In this document: in pieces, positions 13,880-21,129 of the stretch
Layout of the letters: each line of letters starts with the position of its first letter
How positions within the stretch are numbered: the stretch's first letter is position 1
From: Eubacteriales bacterium
Lineage (GTDB): Bacteria > Bacillota > Clostridia > Oscillospirales > Oscillospiraceae
Assembly: GCA_030536515.1 (NCBI GenBank)
Contig: JAUNPV010000018.1
Location: 1 to 35,566 of the forward strand
DNA length: 35,566 nucleotides
Direction of reading: 5' to 3'
Notes under the pieces: model-generated
What the model was told of the DNA's origin: nothing
Seen by the model: the letters and a program-made list of their open reading frames with translations, nothing else
Database searches by the model: none
Translations under genes and position numbers: made by a program

Positions 13880-14923
13880 ATGTTATTCCAAATCTACGGC
13901 GAAACCGCCATGTATCAGCTTTTGGGCTGGGTGCTGGTATTCCTGGGGCTGATTCTCACCAACGAGCTTGCCCGCCGGACCAAGTGGGGCGGCATCGGGG
14001 CGTTTTTGATTCTGCCCGGGGCCCTGACTGTCTATTTCATCGCCATTTACGTGGGGGCGGCCAGCGGCGCTGCCTGGGCGCTGAACAATCCCACCTACCT
14101 GTACATGAACAGCTGGTTCCACTATGCCAAGCTCTACGCCGCCACCGCCGGGTGCATCGGCTTTATGATGCTGAAATACAAGTGGAGCATCGGCAAAACC
14201 CAGTGGTTCAAGTGCTTCCCCTTTGTCATTGTGGCCATCAACATTCTCATTGCCGTGGGCAGCGACTTTGAGTCCGCCATCAAGGGCGCCCAGGCTATGC
14301 GGGAATTCGGCGACCGCTGGTGGCTGTCCAGCGAAAATGTCTGGCTCTACGGCGGCTGGTGGAACTGGCTCAACGGCATTGCCGGTCTGATTAACATTCT
14401 GTGCATGACCGGCTGGTGGGGCATCTACGCCTCGAAGGACAAGAAGGATATGCTCTGGCCCGACATGATCTGGCTGTACATCCTGGCCTACGACGTGTGG
14501 AACTTCCAGTACACCTACCTGAACCTGCCCACCCACGCCTGGTACTGCGGCCTGGCCCTGCTGCTGGCTCCCACGGTGGCCAATGCCCTGTGGAACAAGG
14601 GCGGCTGGATTCAGAACCGGGCCAACACCCTGGCCCTGTGGTGTATGTTCGCCCAGGTGTTCCCCCTGTTCCAGGACGCCAGCATCTTCACCACCATCCC
14701 CGTGCTGTACGCCGACGGCTTTATGAACGCCGCCGTCCGTCCCACCCTGGTCAACCCCGTTCCCCAGGGCGTTATCTCCATTGCCTCCGTGGCCATCAAC
14801 GCCCTGGCCCTGGCCATCATCGTCAAACGTTCCCGGGAGCAGAAAAAGAACCCCTACAAGCAGGAGATTTTCACCGACACCAGAGACTTCCGGCTGGCCA
14901 TGGCCCGGGCAGAGCAGAAATAA
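13880..14923 (+). CDS. DUF5692-family multipass membrane protein
   Basis: A 347-residue hydrophobic protein with about eight or nine predicted membrane segments. These begin at LLGWVLVFLGLIL (about 11-23) and include FLILPGALTVYFIAIYVGA, FPFVIVAINILIAVG, LINILCMTGWWGIYA, MIWLYILAYDVW, GLALLLAPTVANALW and a C-terminal ISIASVAINALALAIIV. I recognise the family as DUF5692, whose function is not established as far as I know. It is rich in Trp and Tyr. ATG 13880 follows AAAGAGGAAAA, and an in-frame ATG at 13835 lies inside repeat-adjacent sequence without a site. It lies on the same strand as hypB-flavoprotein-hypA and is probably part of that unit, with the repeat element intervening. A membrane partner or permease for the redox system is a guess. 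Confidence 0.72.
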   Translation: MLFQIYGETAMYQLLGWVLVFLGLILTNELARRTKWGGIGAFLILPGALTVYFIAIYVGAASGAAWALNNPTYLYMNSWFHYAKLYAATAGCIGFMMLKYKWSIGKTQWFKCFPFVIVAINILIAVGSDFESAIKGAQAMREFGDRWWLSSENVWLYGGWWNWLNGIAGLINILCMTGWWGIYASKDKKDMLWPDMIWLYILAYDVWNFQYTYLNLPTHAWYCGLALLLAPTVANALWNKGGWIQNRANTLALWCMFAQVFPLFQDASIFTTIPVLYADGFMNAAVRPTLVNPVPQGVISIASVAINALALAIIVKRSREQKKNPYKQEIFTDTRDFRLAMARAEQK

Positions 14924-15007
14924 CCGGGTTACCTCCGTTTTTCTTTCGCTTCGTCATAAATTCGAAACAACTGGATGATATGCTGGAAGAAAACGGAGGT
15001 ATTCAGA

Positions 15008-15232
15008 ATGCTGGAACTGCTTTTGACTCTTTTCTTCATCTGGCTGCTGTTCAAGGGAATCGGACTGGCCTTTCGGGTGGCCTGGGGGACGGCCAAGATT
15101 GCGGCCTCCATCCTGTTCACCCTGGCCATCCCGCTGCTCATTGTGTGCCTGGTGTTTGCAGGCGGTGTGCTGCTGCTCCTGCCCCTGGCGCTGGTGGGCA
15201 TTGCCTTCGGACTTTTGAAGGCCTGTTGTTAA
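15008..15232 (+). CDS. Small membrane protein, function unknown
   Basis: A 74-residue protein made almost wholly of hydrophobic sequence, with one segment near 2-20 and a long one near 28-68 that may be two short helices. It ends KACC. A good ribosome-binding site, GGAGG (14995-14999), precedes ATG 15008. The gene is followed within 10 bases by a strong terminator hairpin. I do not recognise a family. It could be a small phage-shock or stress membrane peptide, but nothing here proves it. Confidence 0.6.
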   Translation: MLELLLTLFFIWLLFKGIGLAFRVAWGTAKIAASILFTLAIPLLIVCLVFAGGVLLLLPLALVGIAFGLLKACC

Positions 15233-15241
15233 GAATCATAA

Positions 15242-15502
15242 GAATCCCCCACCGGCGGTGGGGGATTCTTCAGGGCGTCGAAAAAGCCTCGCAGAGTTTG
15301 CCGCCGCAGCGGCAAATAAATTCTAAATCATTTTCGGCCGGGGCGTGTACCTGGACGAAAATACATCTCAGACTGCAAGTGTGGAATTTGTACGCCATAG
15401 GCGTACAAATTATGCACGCAGCAGGCTGCATCCCTTCTGTCGGAAAGCCCCGAAGGGGTTTTTCGACAGGCTGGAATCCCCCACCGGCGGTGGGGGATTC
15501 TT
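15242..15502 (+). repeat. Multi-hairpin element, short copy 1, with duplicated terminator hairpins
   Basis: The core (15271-15473, 203 bp) has imperfect terminal inverted repeats (GTCGAAAAAGCC near the left end; TTTTTCGACAG near the right). It is the short form of the element at 20637 and 27264, lacking two internal hairpin modules of about 45 and 63 bases. It is bracketed by a 29-bp direct repeat (15242-15270 and 15474-15502), which is a hairpin with arms GAATCCCCCACC and GGTGGGGGATTC plus TT. The left hairpin follows the small membrane protein gene. The right one keeps the T-rich tail (TTCTTGTGGTTT), so the pair looks like one terminator split and duplicated by insertion. Confidence 0.88.
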
Positions 15503-15523
15503 GTGGTTTCGGACGGTGCGCAG

Positions 15524-16360
15524 CTATACGGCCTCTATCCAGGAAAGCAGCTTATCCAGAGCCTGGCAGGCTGCCCGGGATTCCAGGAACATTCCGGCAC
15601 TGTAGCCGGAATGGGTGTTTTGGCGGTCGGCCACCTCATACAGCTCGGCGGACAGCCCCAGGGATTGGGCCTTTCGGAAAAACCGGTCTGCCATGGAAAA
15701 ATCAATCAGCCCGTCGTGCCGACTGTGAATCAGAAGCATGGGTATGCCGGTGTTCTCCATCACCGCCAGCGGCTCGGCCAGGGACCGGTCATAGCCCTTG
15801 GCAAAAAGCTGGTTCAGAAGGATTTGCACGGTTTTGGTTACGCCGGTCCGGAAGGCATAGGGGCCTGCAACCCCGATGAATCCGGCGATTTTGTCGGCCC
15901 GGACGTGATACTTGGCCTGGACCGCCCGGTCATAGCACAGAATCGAGGCCAGATGGGCTCCCGCAGAGGGGCCGGTCACAATCACCCTGCCGGTGTCCAC
16001 CCCGGCATCGTGGAGATAGTCCATGGCCCGGTTGAACCCGGCGCAGACATCCTCTATCTGGCAGGGGTACTTGTGCTTTGGGGACAGGCGGTAGCCCAGG
16101 GAGATGCAGTGGAAGCCGGCCTGGGCGAAGCACTGGCCCACAAAGGAAAAAATTCCGGGGTCCCCGGCGTTCCAGCCGCCGCCGTGAATCCAGACGACCA
16201 CCTTGCCGCTTTCGGCGCAGGAGGGGGCAAAGTGCAGAAAATACTGGTTTTTCTCAGGCCCAAAGGACACGGCTGTGGGATGGACCGTTTTCTTCACCTT
16301 GGCCATTTTCCAGTATAGGGAAGGATAGCTGAAGGCTTCTGTCCAATAGTCCTTGTTCAT
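15524..16360 (-). CDS. Alpha/beta hydrolase (acetyl-esterase/lipase-like)
   Basis: A 278-residue serine hydrolase. The oxyanion-hole motif HGGGW is at 59-63, the nucleophile elbow GPSAGA has S132, and the acid is D216 or D220 (SRHDGLID). H250 (NTHSGY) is the likely catalytic histidine, giving a complete Ser-Asp-His triad of the HSL/acetyl-esterase type. There is no signal peptide, so it acts in the cytoplasm. Its start (16360) overlaps the stop of the upstream PAP2 gene as ATGA, and AGGAG precedes it, so translation is coupled. It is the last gene of a four-gene minus-strand operon for lipid or glycolipid chemistry, where it may deacylate a lipid or sugar ester. The true substrate is unknown. 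Confidence 0.85.
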   Translation of the reverse strand: MNKDYWTEAFSYPSLYWKMAKVKKTVHPTAVSFGPEKNQYFLHFAPSCAESGKVVVWIHGGGWNAGDPGIFSFVGQCFAQAGFHCISLGYRLSPKHKYPCQIEDVCAGFNRAMDYLHDAGVDTGRVIVTGPSAGAHLASILCYDRAVQAKYHVRADKIAGFIGVAGPYAFRTGVTKTVQILLNQLFAKGYDRSLAEPLAVMENTGIPMLLIHSRHDGLIDFSMADRFFRKAQSLGLSAELYEVADRQNTHSGYSAGMFLESRAACQALDKLLSWIEAV

Positions 16361-17028
16361 CGGTTTTTCTCTCCTGTCTTGACATAGGCAAAATAATAGG
16401 CAATCAGGCACACCGGGATGGCGGCCAGCAGGTCCAGGACGGAGTGCTGGCGGAGGAACACCGTGGAAATGCTGATGAGAAAGCCGGTGATGCCGAAGGC
16501 CCACCGCCAGCCGACAGTGGACAGGCCCCGGGCGTTCCAGGCCCCCAGCACCACCGCCACGGAGCCGATGACATGGATGGAGGGGCAGACGTTGGTGTTG
16601 GTGTCGAACTGGTAAAAATGGGCCAGAAACCGGGTGAACAGATTGTCCCGGGCAAATTCCGCCGGACGCAGCTGCTGGCAGTTGGGAAAGAGAAGGTAAA
16701 CCAGCACGGCGATGGAGTAGGAAATGATGATGAATTTTTCCATCTTCACAAAGGCAGGCACGTCATAAAGCAGGGTGTACAGATGAATCCCCACCAGAAA
16801 GACGAACCAGAACAGGTACGGAATCAGGAAATATTCCATGAGGGGAATATAGTCATCCAGAGCGCAGTGGATGGGGAAGTAGCTGTCCCGGACAAAAATC
16901 CGCTCCACGGCCAGAAAGGCCAGGCCGTACACCGGCCAGAACAGCAGATAGGTAAGGTGCCGGAACTGGGGCTCCCGCAGCCGCCCCAGGCGGAAGGCGC
17001 GGTAATCAACCATATTTTCTCTGGTCAC
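16357..17028 (-). CDS. PAP2-superfamily membrane phosphatase/transferase
   Basis: A 223-residue multipass protein with about six membrane segments. PAP2 motifs are present in AUR1-like form: NCQQLRP (116-122) for motif 1, CPSIHV (148-153) instead of the usual PSGH, and FLRQHSVLD with H195 and D199 for motif 3. This variant is typical of the inositolphosphotransferase-like PAP2 branch, which cleaves or exchanges lipid phosphates at the membrane. I choose the GTG start at 17028 because GGAGG lies 8 bases upstream. ATG 17013 is an alternative. The gene overlaps the end of the glycosyltransferase gene by 23 bases, so the two are co-translated. Confidence 0.82.
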   Translation of the reverse strand: MTRENMVDYRAFRLGRLREPQFRHLTYLLFWPVYGLAFLAVERIFVRDSYFPIHCALDDYIPLMEYFLIPYLFWFVFLVGIHLYTLLYDVPAFVKMEKFIIISYSIAVLVYLLFPNCQQLRPAEFARDNLFTRFLAHFYQFDTNTNVCPSIHVIGSVAVVLGAWNARGLSTVGWRWAFGITGFLISISTVFLRQHSVLDLLAAIPVCLIAYYFAYVKTGEKNR

Positions 17029-18145
17029 AGACTCTGCCTCCCTGCAGCTGCCGGAATATTTCCATGGCTCCGTCCCGGCAGTCCCAGCGTTTCAGCGCCT
17101 GCTCCATGGCGGCCAGCTCCCCGGGGGCGGCCAGCAGGCGCAGGCTCTCCCGGGCCAGGGCAGCCGGGGACCCGGCGGTGACGGCGGCGCCCAGCTTCAA
17201 AAAGAAGTCCTGGTTGTAGCCCTCGCAGCCGCCCACGGCGCTGACAAAGGCCATGGGGACCCCCTTCACGGCGGCCTCGGTGATGCTGATGCCGCCGGGC
17301 TTGGTCACGTACAGGTCGGCGGCGTCTAAGTACAGGGACATCTGGTTGGTGTAGCCGATGATGTGGATTTGAGGATTTTTGCCGAAGTGAAGCTCCATTT
17401 TGGTGTGGAGCAGCCGGTTGGTGCCGCAGATGACGGACACCTCCGTGTCCTCGGGCAGGCCCCGGGCGATGCGGCTGAGAATCCGGACCATGGGCCCGCA
17501 GCCCATGGAGCCGCAGGCAATCAGCAGATGCTTGTGGCCTGCATCGATGCCCAGCAGCCGCTTGGCATCGGCCCGGTCCGTCCGGCGGAAGAAGGCCCGG
17601 CGGACGGGAATGCCGGACACCCGGAGGGTGCTCTCGGGAATGCCCCGGCCGGTAAAGCAGTCTTTTAGGGTCTGGGCCGGAATGAAGCAGCGGTCCGCAA
17701 GGCCGATTTCTGCCCCGGGGTGGCAGGTGTAGTCGGTGGAAACGTAGGCGGTGCCCACCTCCAGGGGGTGGTGGGCCTTCATCTGATCGACCATGATGGC
17801 GGAAAACACGTGGGTGGAGATCACCGTGTCAAACCGGTGGATGCCGATGTAGGCATAGAGCCGGTCGGCCCCGGTGGCCAGCAGCCGGTACACAGGCTGC
17901 TTTTGACCCCAAAAGCCGCTGTGGCCCTCGCTGAAGCCGTAGCCAAAGCGGAACAGCCAGGGCAGATACCGGTACATCCAGCTGTGGCCCCGGGAGATGA
18001 ACCGGGCAAACCGGGGGGAGACAAAGTCCAGAGAATCCCGAATCTGGCAGGGCACCCCCTGGGCGGTGAAGTATTCCGCAATGGCCTGGGCGCAGGAGTT
18101 ATGCCCTTGCCCCGTACTGCAGCTTAATATCAAAACCTTGTTCAT
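17006..18145 (-). CDS. MGDG-synthase/UgtP-like glycosyltransferase (GT28)
   Basis: A 379-residue peripheral-membrane glycosyltransferase. It opens with VLILSCSTGQGHNSCAQAI (about 4-22), the glycine-rich acceptor-site motif of monogalactosyldiacylglycerol synthase and UgtP. The C-terminal GT-B domain shows ICGTN, then TKPGGISITEAAVKGVP, the nucleotide-sugar-binding region typical of GT28 enzymes such as MurG. Family members transfer glucose or galactose from UDP-sugar to diacylglycerol. The start at 18145 has AAAGGAA 7 bases upstream and lies inside the 3' end of the acyltransferase gene (47-base overlap). It probably builds a membrane glycolipid that the flanking acyltransferase, PAP2 protein and hydrolase modify. 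Confidence 0.88.
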   Translation of the reverse strand: MNKVLILSCSTGQGHNSCAQAIAEYFTAQGVPCQIRDSLDFVSPRFARFISRGHSWMYRYLPWLFRFGYGFSEGHSGFWGQKQPVYRLLATGADRLYAYIGIHRFDTVISTHVFSAIMVDQMKAHHPLEVGTAYVSTDYTCHPGAEIGLADRCFIPAQTLKDCFTGRGIPESTLRVSGIPVRRAFFRRTDRADAKRLLGIDAGHKHLLIACGSMGCGPMVRILSRIARGLPEDTEVSVICGTNRLLHTKMELHFGKNPQIHIIGYTNQMSLYLDAADLYVTKPGGISITEAAVKGVPMAFVSAVGGCEGYNQDFFLKLGAAVTAGSPAALARESLRLLAAPGELAAMEQALKRWDCRDGAMEIFRQLQGGRVCDQRKYG

Positions 18146-18632
18146 ATTGTGTTCCTTTTCCAGAATGTTCTTTGGCCTGGAGCCGGGCGAGAAGCCGGGC
18201 CAGCTTGGGCCGGTTGTAGCGCTGAATCATACAGAAGGGGAGATTGCCCAGGGCGTACAGCGCCCACAAAACCCAGCCGCCGGCGCCCTTCCACAGCTTG
18301 ATGCAGCCCCAGCCCAGAATGCACAGCAGCCCATGGGTCAGCTCCGCCACGCAGGTCTCCCGCAGCATGGCCTCCACCTGCCGGGCGGAGGTGGCCTTTG
18401 GCAGGGCCTTGGAGGGAATCAGCCTGGGGAGAATGCGGCTCATGTCCGGCAGGCGGTCCTTCCATTTCCGGATGCCCAGGGCTTCGTAGATTTTCCCGCC
18501 GCGCTCAAAGGGAAAGGCCCGGAAGGGGGCTTCCCCATAGGAAAACCAGTCCTTGGGCAGGAGCCTGCCCAGGAAAAACGCCGCAAGACCAACGGCGGCC
18601 AGGTAAATCAGACATTTGATAAGAGGATGCAT
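18099..18632 (-). CDS. CrtO-like glycosyl-diaponeurosporenoate acyltransferase-family protein
   Basis: A 177-residue membrane protein. One hydrophobic segment lies at 4-24 and another stretch at about 100-130. The segment FPFERGGKIYEALGIRKWKDRLPD (about 41-64) matches the signature of the family annotated as glycosyl-4,4'-diaponeurosporenoate acyltransferase (staphyloxanthin CrtO). In Staphylococcus CrtO adds a fatty acyl chain to a glycosylated carotenoid. No carotenoid genes are visible here, and in Clostridia this family commonly sits next to glycosyltransferases. The substrate may therefore be the glycolipid made by the downstream enzyme. It is the first gene of the operon, and the next gene overlaps it by 47 bases. 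Confidence 0.75.
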   Translation of the reverse strand: MHPLIKCLIYLAAVGLAAFFLGRLLPKDWFSYGEAPFRAFPFERGGKIYEALGIRKWKDRLPDMSRILPRLIPSKALPKATSARQVEAMLRETCVAELTHGLLCILGWGCIKLWKGAGGWVLWALYALGNLPFCMIQRYNRPKLARLLARLQAKEHSGKGTQYEQGFDIKLQYGARA

Positions 18633-18662
18633 AGGCGCTTCCGTCCTTTCTCTTTTTCCCAG

Positions 18663-18694
18663 AGTATACGCCGCAACTTACAACTGTTTGTCAA
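18663..18694 (-). promoter_or_regulatory. Weak candidate promoter of the lipid operon
   Basis: On the minus strand, TTGACA (18694-18689) and TATACT (18668-18663) are separated by 20 bases, longer than the ideal 17. It lies 30 bases upstream of the acyltransferase ATG. The AT-rich block it occupies is shared with the divergent response-regulator promoter. Confidence 0.35.
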
Positions 18695-18736
18695 CTGACT
18701 TTCAATTATTGTTGAATTTCCATTTCCGCCAGGATA

Positions 18737-18745
18737 TGGTATAAT
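18737..18745 (+). promoter_or_regulatory. Extended -10 promoter of the two-component operon
   Basis: TGGTATAAT is a perfect extended -10 (TGnTATAAT). No good -35 lies 16-18 bases upstream, which is usual for extended -10 promoters. The start of transcription would fall near 18752, just before a structured repeat. Confidence 0.65.
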
Positions 18746-18758
18746 ACAAGATACGAGA

Positions 18759-18856
18759 TGCTTATCGATTGAAGCGAGCCAATCCGTTTGCCATGCTTTC
18801 CTGTGGAAAGCATGGGCGGCGGCCTGAGGTCAGGCCGCCCTACAGCCTTTGTTTAC
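18759..18856 (+). repeat. Structured leader repeat in the 5' region of the two-component operon
   Basis: It begins TGCTTATCGATTG, contains CAATCCGTTTGCC, a hairpin with arms CATGCTTTCC/GGAAAGCATG, a second hairpin with arms GGCGGCCTGA/TCAGGCCGCC, and ends near CTACAGCCTTTG. The same modules in the same order and in the same orientation relative to the gene occur upstream of the yesL-eis operon (26985 to 26836, minus strand). In both places the repeat begins about 10-13 bases after the -10 box. This copy lacks the closing right arm. Confidence 0.7.
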
Positions 18857-18877
18857 TATATTATAAGGAGGGAGCCT

Positions 18878-19549
18878 GTGTTCAAGATACTGCTTGCCGA
18901 GGACGACGGGGAGCTGCGCCAGCTGTTTGCCCGGGTGCTGACCAAAAACGGCTACAGCGTGGTGGGGGTGGAAAACGGGAAGGAGGCCCTGGACGTGCTG
19001 GACCGGGACTATATCGACCTCATTATCTCCGATATTATGATGCCGGTGATGGACGGCTATGAGCTGGTGCGGTCCCTGCGGGAGGCCAAGCTGCAAATTC
19101 CCGTGATGATGATTACCGCCCGGGATGCCTTCGACGATATGCGCCTGGGCTTTCTCTCCGGCACCGACGACTATATGGTCAAGCCCGTCAATGTCAACGA
19201 AATGGTGCTGCGGGTGGGGGCTCTGCTGCGGCGGGCCCAGATGATCAACGACCGGCGGCAGGTGGTGGGGAGCACGGAGCTGAGCATGGACTCCATGACC
19301 GTCACCACCGGGGAGGGGACCTTCTCCCTGCCGCAGAAGGAATTTATGCTGCTTTACAAGCTGCTGTCCTTCCCGGGGCGGATTTTCACCCGCCAGCAGC
19401 TGATGGACGACATCTGGGGCTACGATGCCGACACCGACACCCACACGGTGGACGTTCACATCGGCCGCCTCCGGGAGCGGTTCCGCAGCAGCCCGGACTT
19501 TCAGATTGTCACCATCCGGGGCGTGGGCTTTAAGGCGGTGAAGAAATGA
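18878..19549 (+). CDS. OmpR-family response regulator
   Basis: A 223-residue transcription factor. The receiver domain (1-115) has the acidic pocket EDD (8-10), the phosphoacceptor D52 (SDIMMPVMDG), T80 and K102 (VKP). The C-terminal winged helix (about 130-223) shows LPQKEFMLLYKLLSFPGRIFTR, with the trans-activation loop and recognition helix, then VDVHIGRLRERF and a final hairpin, IRGVGFKAV. I use GTG 18878, preceded by AAGGAGGGAG at the right spacing. A longer frame to 18788 would translate the repeat. It overlaps the histidine kinase start by 4 bases (ATGA), so the pair is co-translated. The signal and regulon cannot be read from the sequence. Confidence 0.93.
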   Translation: MFKILLAEDDGELRQLFARVLTKNGYSVVGVENGKEALDVLDRDYIDLIISDIMMPVMDGYELVRSLREAKLQIPVMMITARDAFDDMRLGFLSGTDDYMVKPVNVNEMVLRVGALLRRAQMINDRRQVVGSTELSMDSMTVTTGEGTFSLPQKEFMLLYKLLSFPGRIFTRQQLMDDIWGYDADTDTHTVDVHIGRLRERFRSSPDFQIVTIRGVGFKAVKK

Positions 19550-20571
19550 AAAAGAAATCCAAGGGGCAGATGCGGCTGTACCTGTATTTTACATCCGTGA
19601 TTTTCCTGGCGCTGGCCGTCACCTCCGGGGTGTCGGGGCTGCTGTCCTGGCTGCTGCCTATGGACATTCCGCCGGTGCTGGTTACCATTATTTTCTTCGA
19701 CATTCTGGGCATGGGGGTGGCGGTGGTCATCAGCCACAATGTCCTGCGGCCCATGACCAGGCTGTCCCAGGCCATGGAGCAGGTGGCCCGGGGGGACTTC
19801 AAGGTCCGGCTGGAGGAGAAAAGCAAGCTGGGGGAGATTCAGGAGCTTTATGACAATTTTAACCTGATGGTCACGGAGCTGTCCGCCACGGAGGTCCTCC
19901 AGTCGGACTTTGTCTCCAACGTGTCCCACGAGTTCAAAACCCCCATCAACGCCATCGAGGGCTACACCATGCTTTTGCAGGAGGACTGCACCCTGTCCCA
20001 GGAGCAGGGGGAGTACGCAAGAAAGATTCTGTTCAACACCAAGCGGCTGTCGGGGCTGGTGAGCAACATCCTGCTGCTGTCGAAAATCGACAACCAGAGC
20101 ATCCCCGCCAGGCAGGAGCAGTTCCGGCTGGACGAGCAGATTCGCCAGGCCATTGTGTTTCTGGAGCCAAAGTGGTCGGAAAAGGAGATTGACCTGGAGG
20201 CGGAGCTGGAGAAGGTCACCTTCTCGGGCAACGAGCAGCTGCTGCTGCACGTGTGGCTGAACCTCATCGACAACGCCGTGAAATTCAGCCCGCCGGAGGG
20301 CCAGGTCGAGATTCGGCTGAAGGCCTCGGAGCAGAATGTGCTGGTGTCGGTCCGGGACAGCGGCCCGGGCATCTCCCCCGGGGAGCAGAAGCGGATTTTC
20401 GACAAATTCTACCAGGCGGACAGCTCCCACAAAAACGAGGGCAACGGCCTGGGCCTGGCCCTGGTCCGCCAGGTGGTGACCCTCCACCGGGGCACCATCG
20501 ACGTGGAAAACGTCCTGGGCGGCTGCAAGTTCACGGTGGTCCTGCCCATCCTCCCGCCGGAGCAGGAATAG
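19546..20571 (+). CDS. Membrane sensor histidine kinase
   Basis: A 341-residue kinase. Two membrane helices (about 12-37 and 43-64) are joined by an extremely short outside loop, so it probably senses something within or at the membrane, as intramembrane-sensing kinases do. HAMP is at about 64-118. HisKA has the phosphorylated H128 (NVSHEFKTP). The catalytic domain has the N-box NLIDNAVKF (239-247), DSGPGI (271-276) and a G2 box, GNGLGLALV. It partners the response regulator it overlaps. Short-loop OmpR-type systems in Firmicutes often govern envelope or peptide-antibiotic stress. Here the divergent lipid operon is a possible target, by proximity only. Confidence 0.9.
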   Translation: MKKKSKGQMRLYLYFTSVIFLALAVTSGVSGLLSWLLPMDIPPVLVTIIFFDILGMGVAVVISHNVLRPMTRLSQAMEQVARGDFKVRLEEKSKLGEIQELYDNFNLMVTELSATEVLQSDFVSNVSHEFKTPINAIEGYTMLLQEDCTLSQEQGEYARKILFNTKRLSGLVSNILLLSKIDNQSIPARQEQFRLDEQIRQAIVFLEPKWSEKEIDLEAELEKVTFSGNEQLLLHVWLNLIDNAVKFSPPEGQVEIRLKASEQNVLVSVRDSGPGISPGEQKRIFDKFYQADSSHKNEGNGLGLALVRQVVTLHRGTIDVENVLGGCKFTVVLPILPPEQE

Positions 20572-20608
20572 AGTGCCTAACGACTGATAATTTTTATATG
20601 TCTTTCAC

Positions 20609-20973
20609 AAAGCCCCGGGCCGTCAGGCCCGGGGCTCATGGCGTCAAAAAAGCCTCGCAGAGTTTGCCGCCGCAGCGGCAAATAAATTCTAAATCATTTT
20701 CGGCCGGGGCGCACCCCAGGGTGGCCTCTCTTGCCCCTTCGGGGCAATTCACCTTCTGTACCTGGACGAAAATACTTCTCAGACTGCAAGTGCGGTGCGT
20801 CGCGCAGCGAATCCAAATCAAACATGATTGCCGGTGGCAATCATACAATAATTTTTGGAATTTGTACGCCATAGGCGTACAAATTATGCACGCAGCAGGC
20901 TGCAACCCCTTGTCGGAAAGCCCCGCAGGGGTTTTTCGACAGTCTAAGCCCCGGGCCTGACGGCCCGGGGCTT
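20609..20973 (+). repeat. Multi-hairpin element, full copy 2, with flanking hairpins in inverted orientation
   Basis: The core is 20637-20945 (309 bp) and is nearly identical to the copy at 27264. Internal hairpins include TTGCCGC/GCGGCAA, TTGCCCC/GGGGCAA, ATGATTGCC/GGCAATCAT, TTTGTACGCC/GGCGTACAAA and a terminal GTCGGAAAGCCCC/GGGGTTTTTCGAC. It is bracketed by palindromes with arms AGCCCCGGGCC/GGCCCGGGGCT at 20611-20636 and 20947-20972. The loop is GTCA on the left and TGAC on the right, so here the two flanks are inverted copies rather than direct ones. The right hairpin keeps the T-rich tail (CTTTGCATATTTTG), consistent with a split terminator of the kinase gene. No gene lies in this spacer. 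Confidence 0.88.
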
Positions 20974-21035
20974 TGCATATTTTGCACACAGCGGCACAAT
21001 GCACAAGTAGATGCAAGAAAAGCCAACGGGGGAAG

Positions 21036-21064
21036 ATGACATTTGAACAAAAAGAGAATACAAT
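21036..21064 (+). promoter_or_regulatory. Promoter of the LplB-type transporter operon
   Basis: ATGACA (21036-21041), a 17-base spacer and TACAAT (21059-21064), each one mismatch from consensus. It lies about 65 bases upstream of the permease start. Confidence 0.5.
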
Positions 21065-21129
21065 ATACATAAAGCAAGGGGCCAAACACCGGCCCGGTTC
21101 GTCAATTTGAATAGATACGGAAAGAGACG

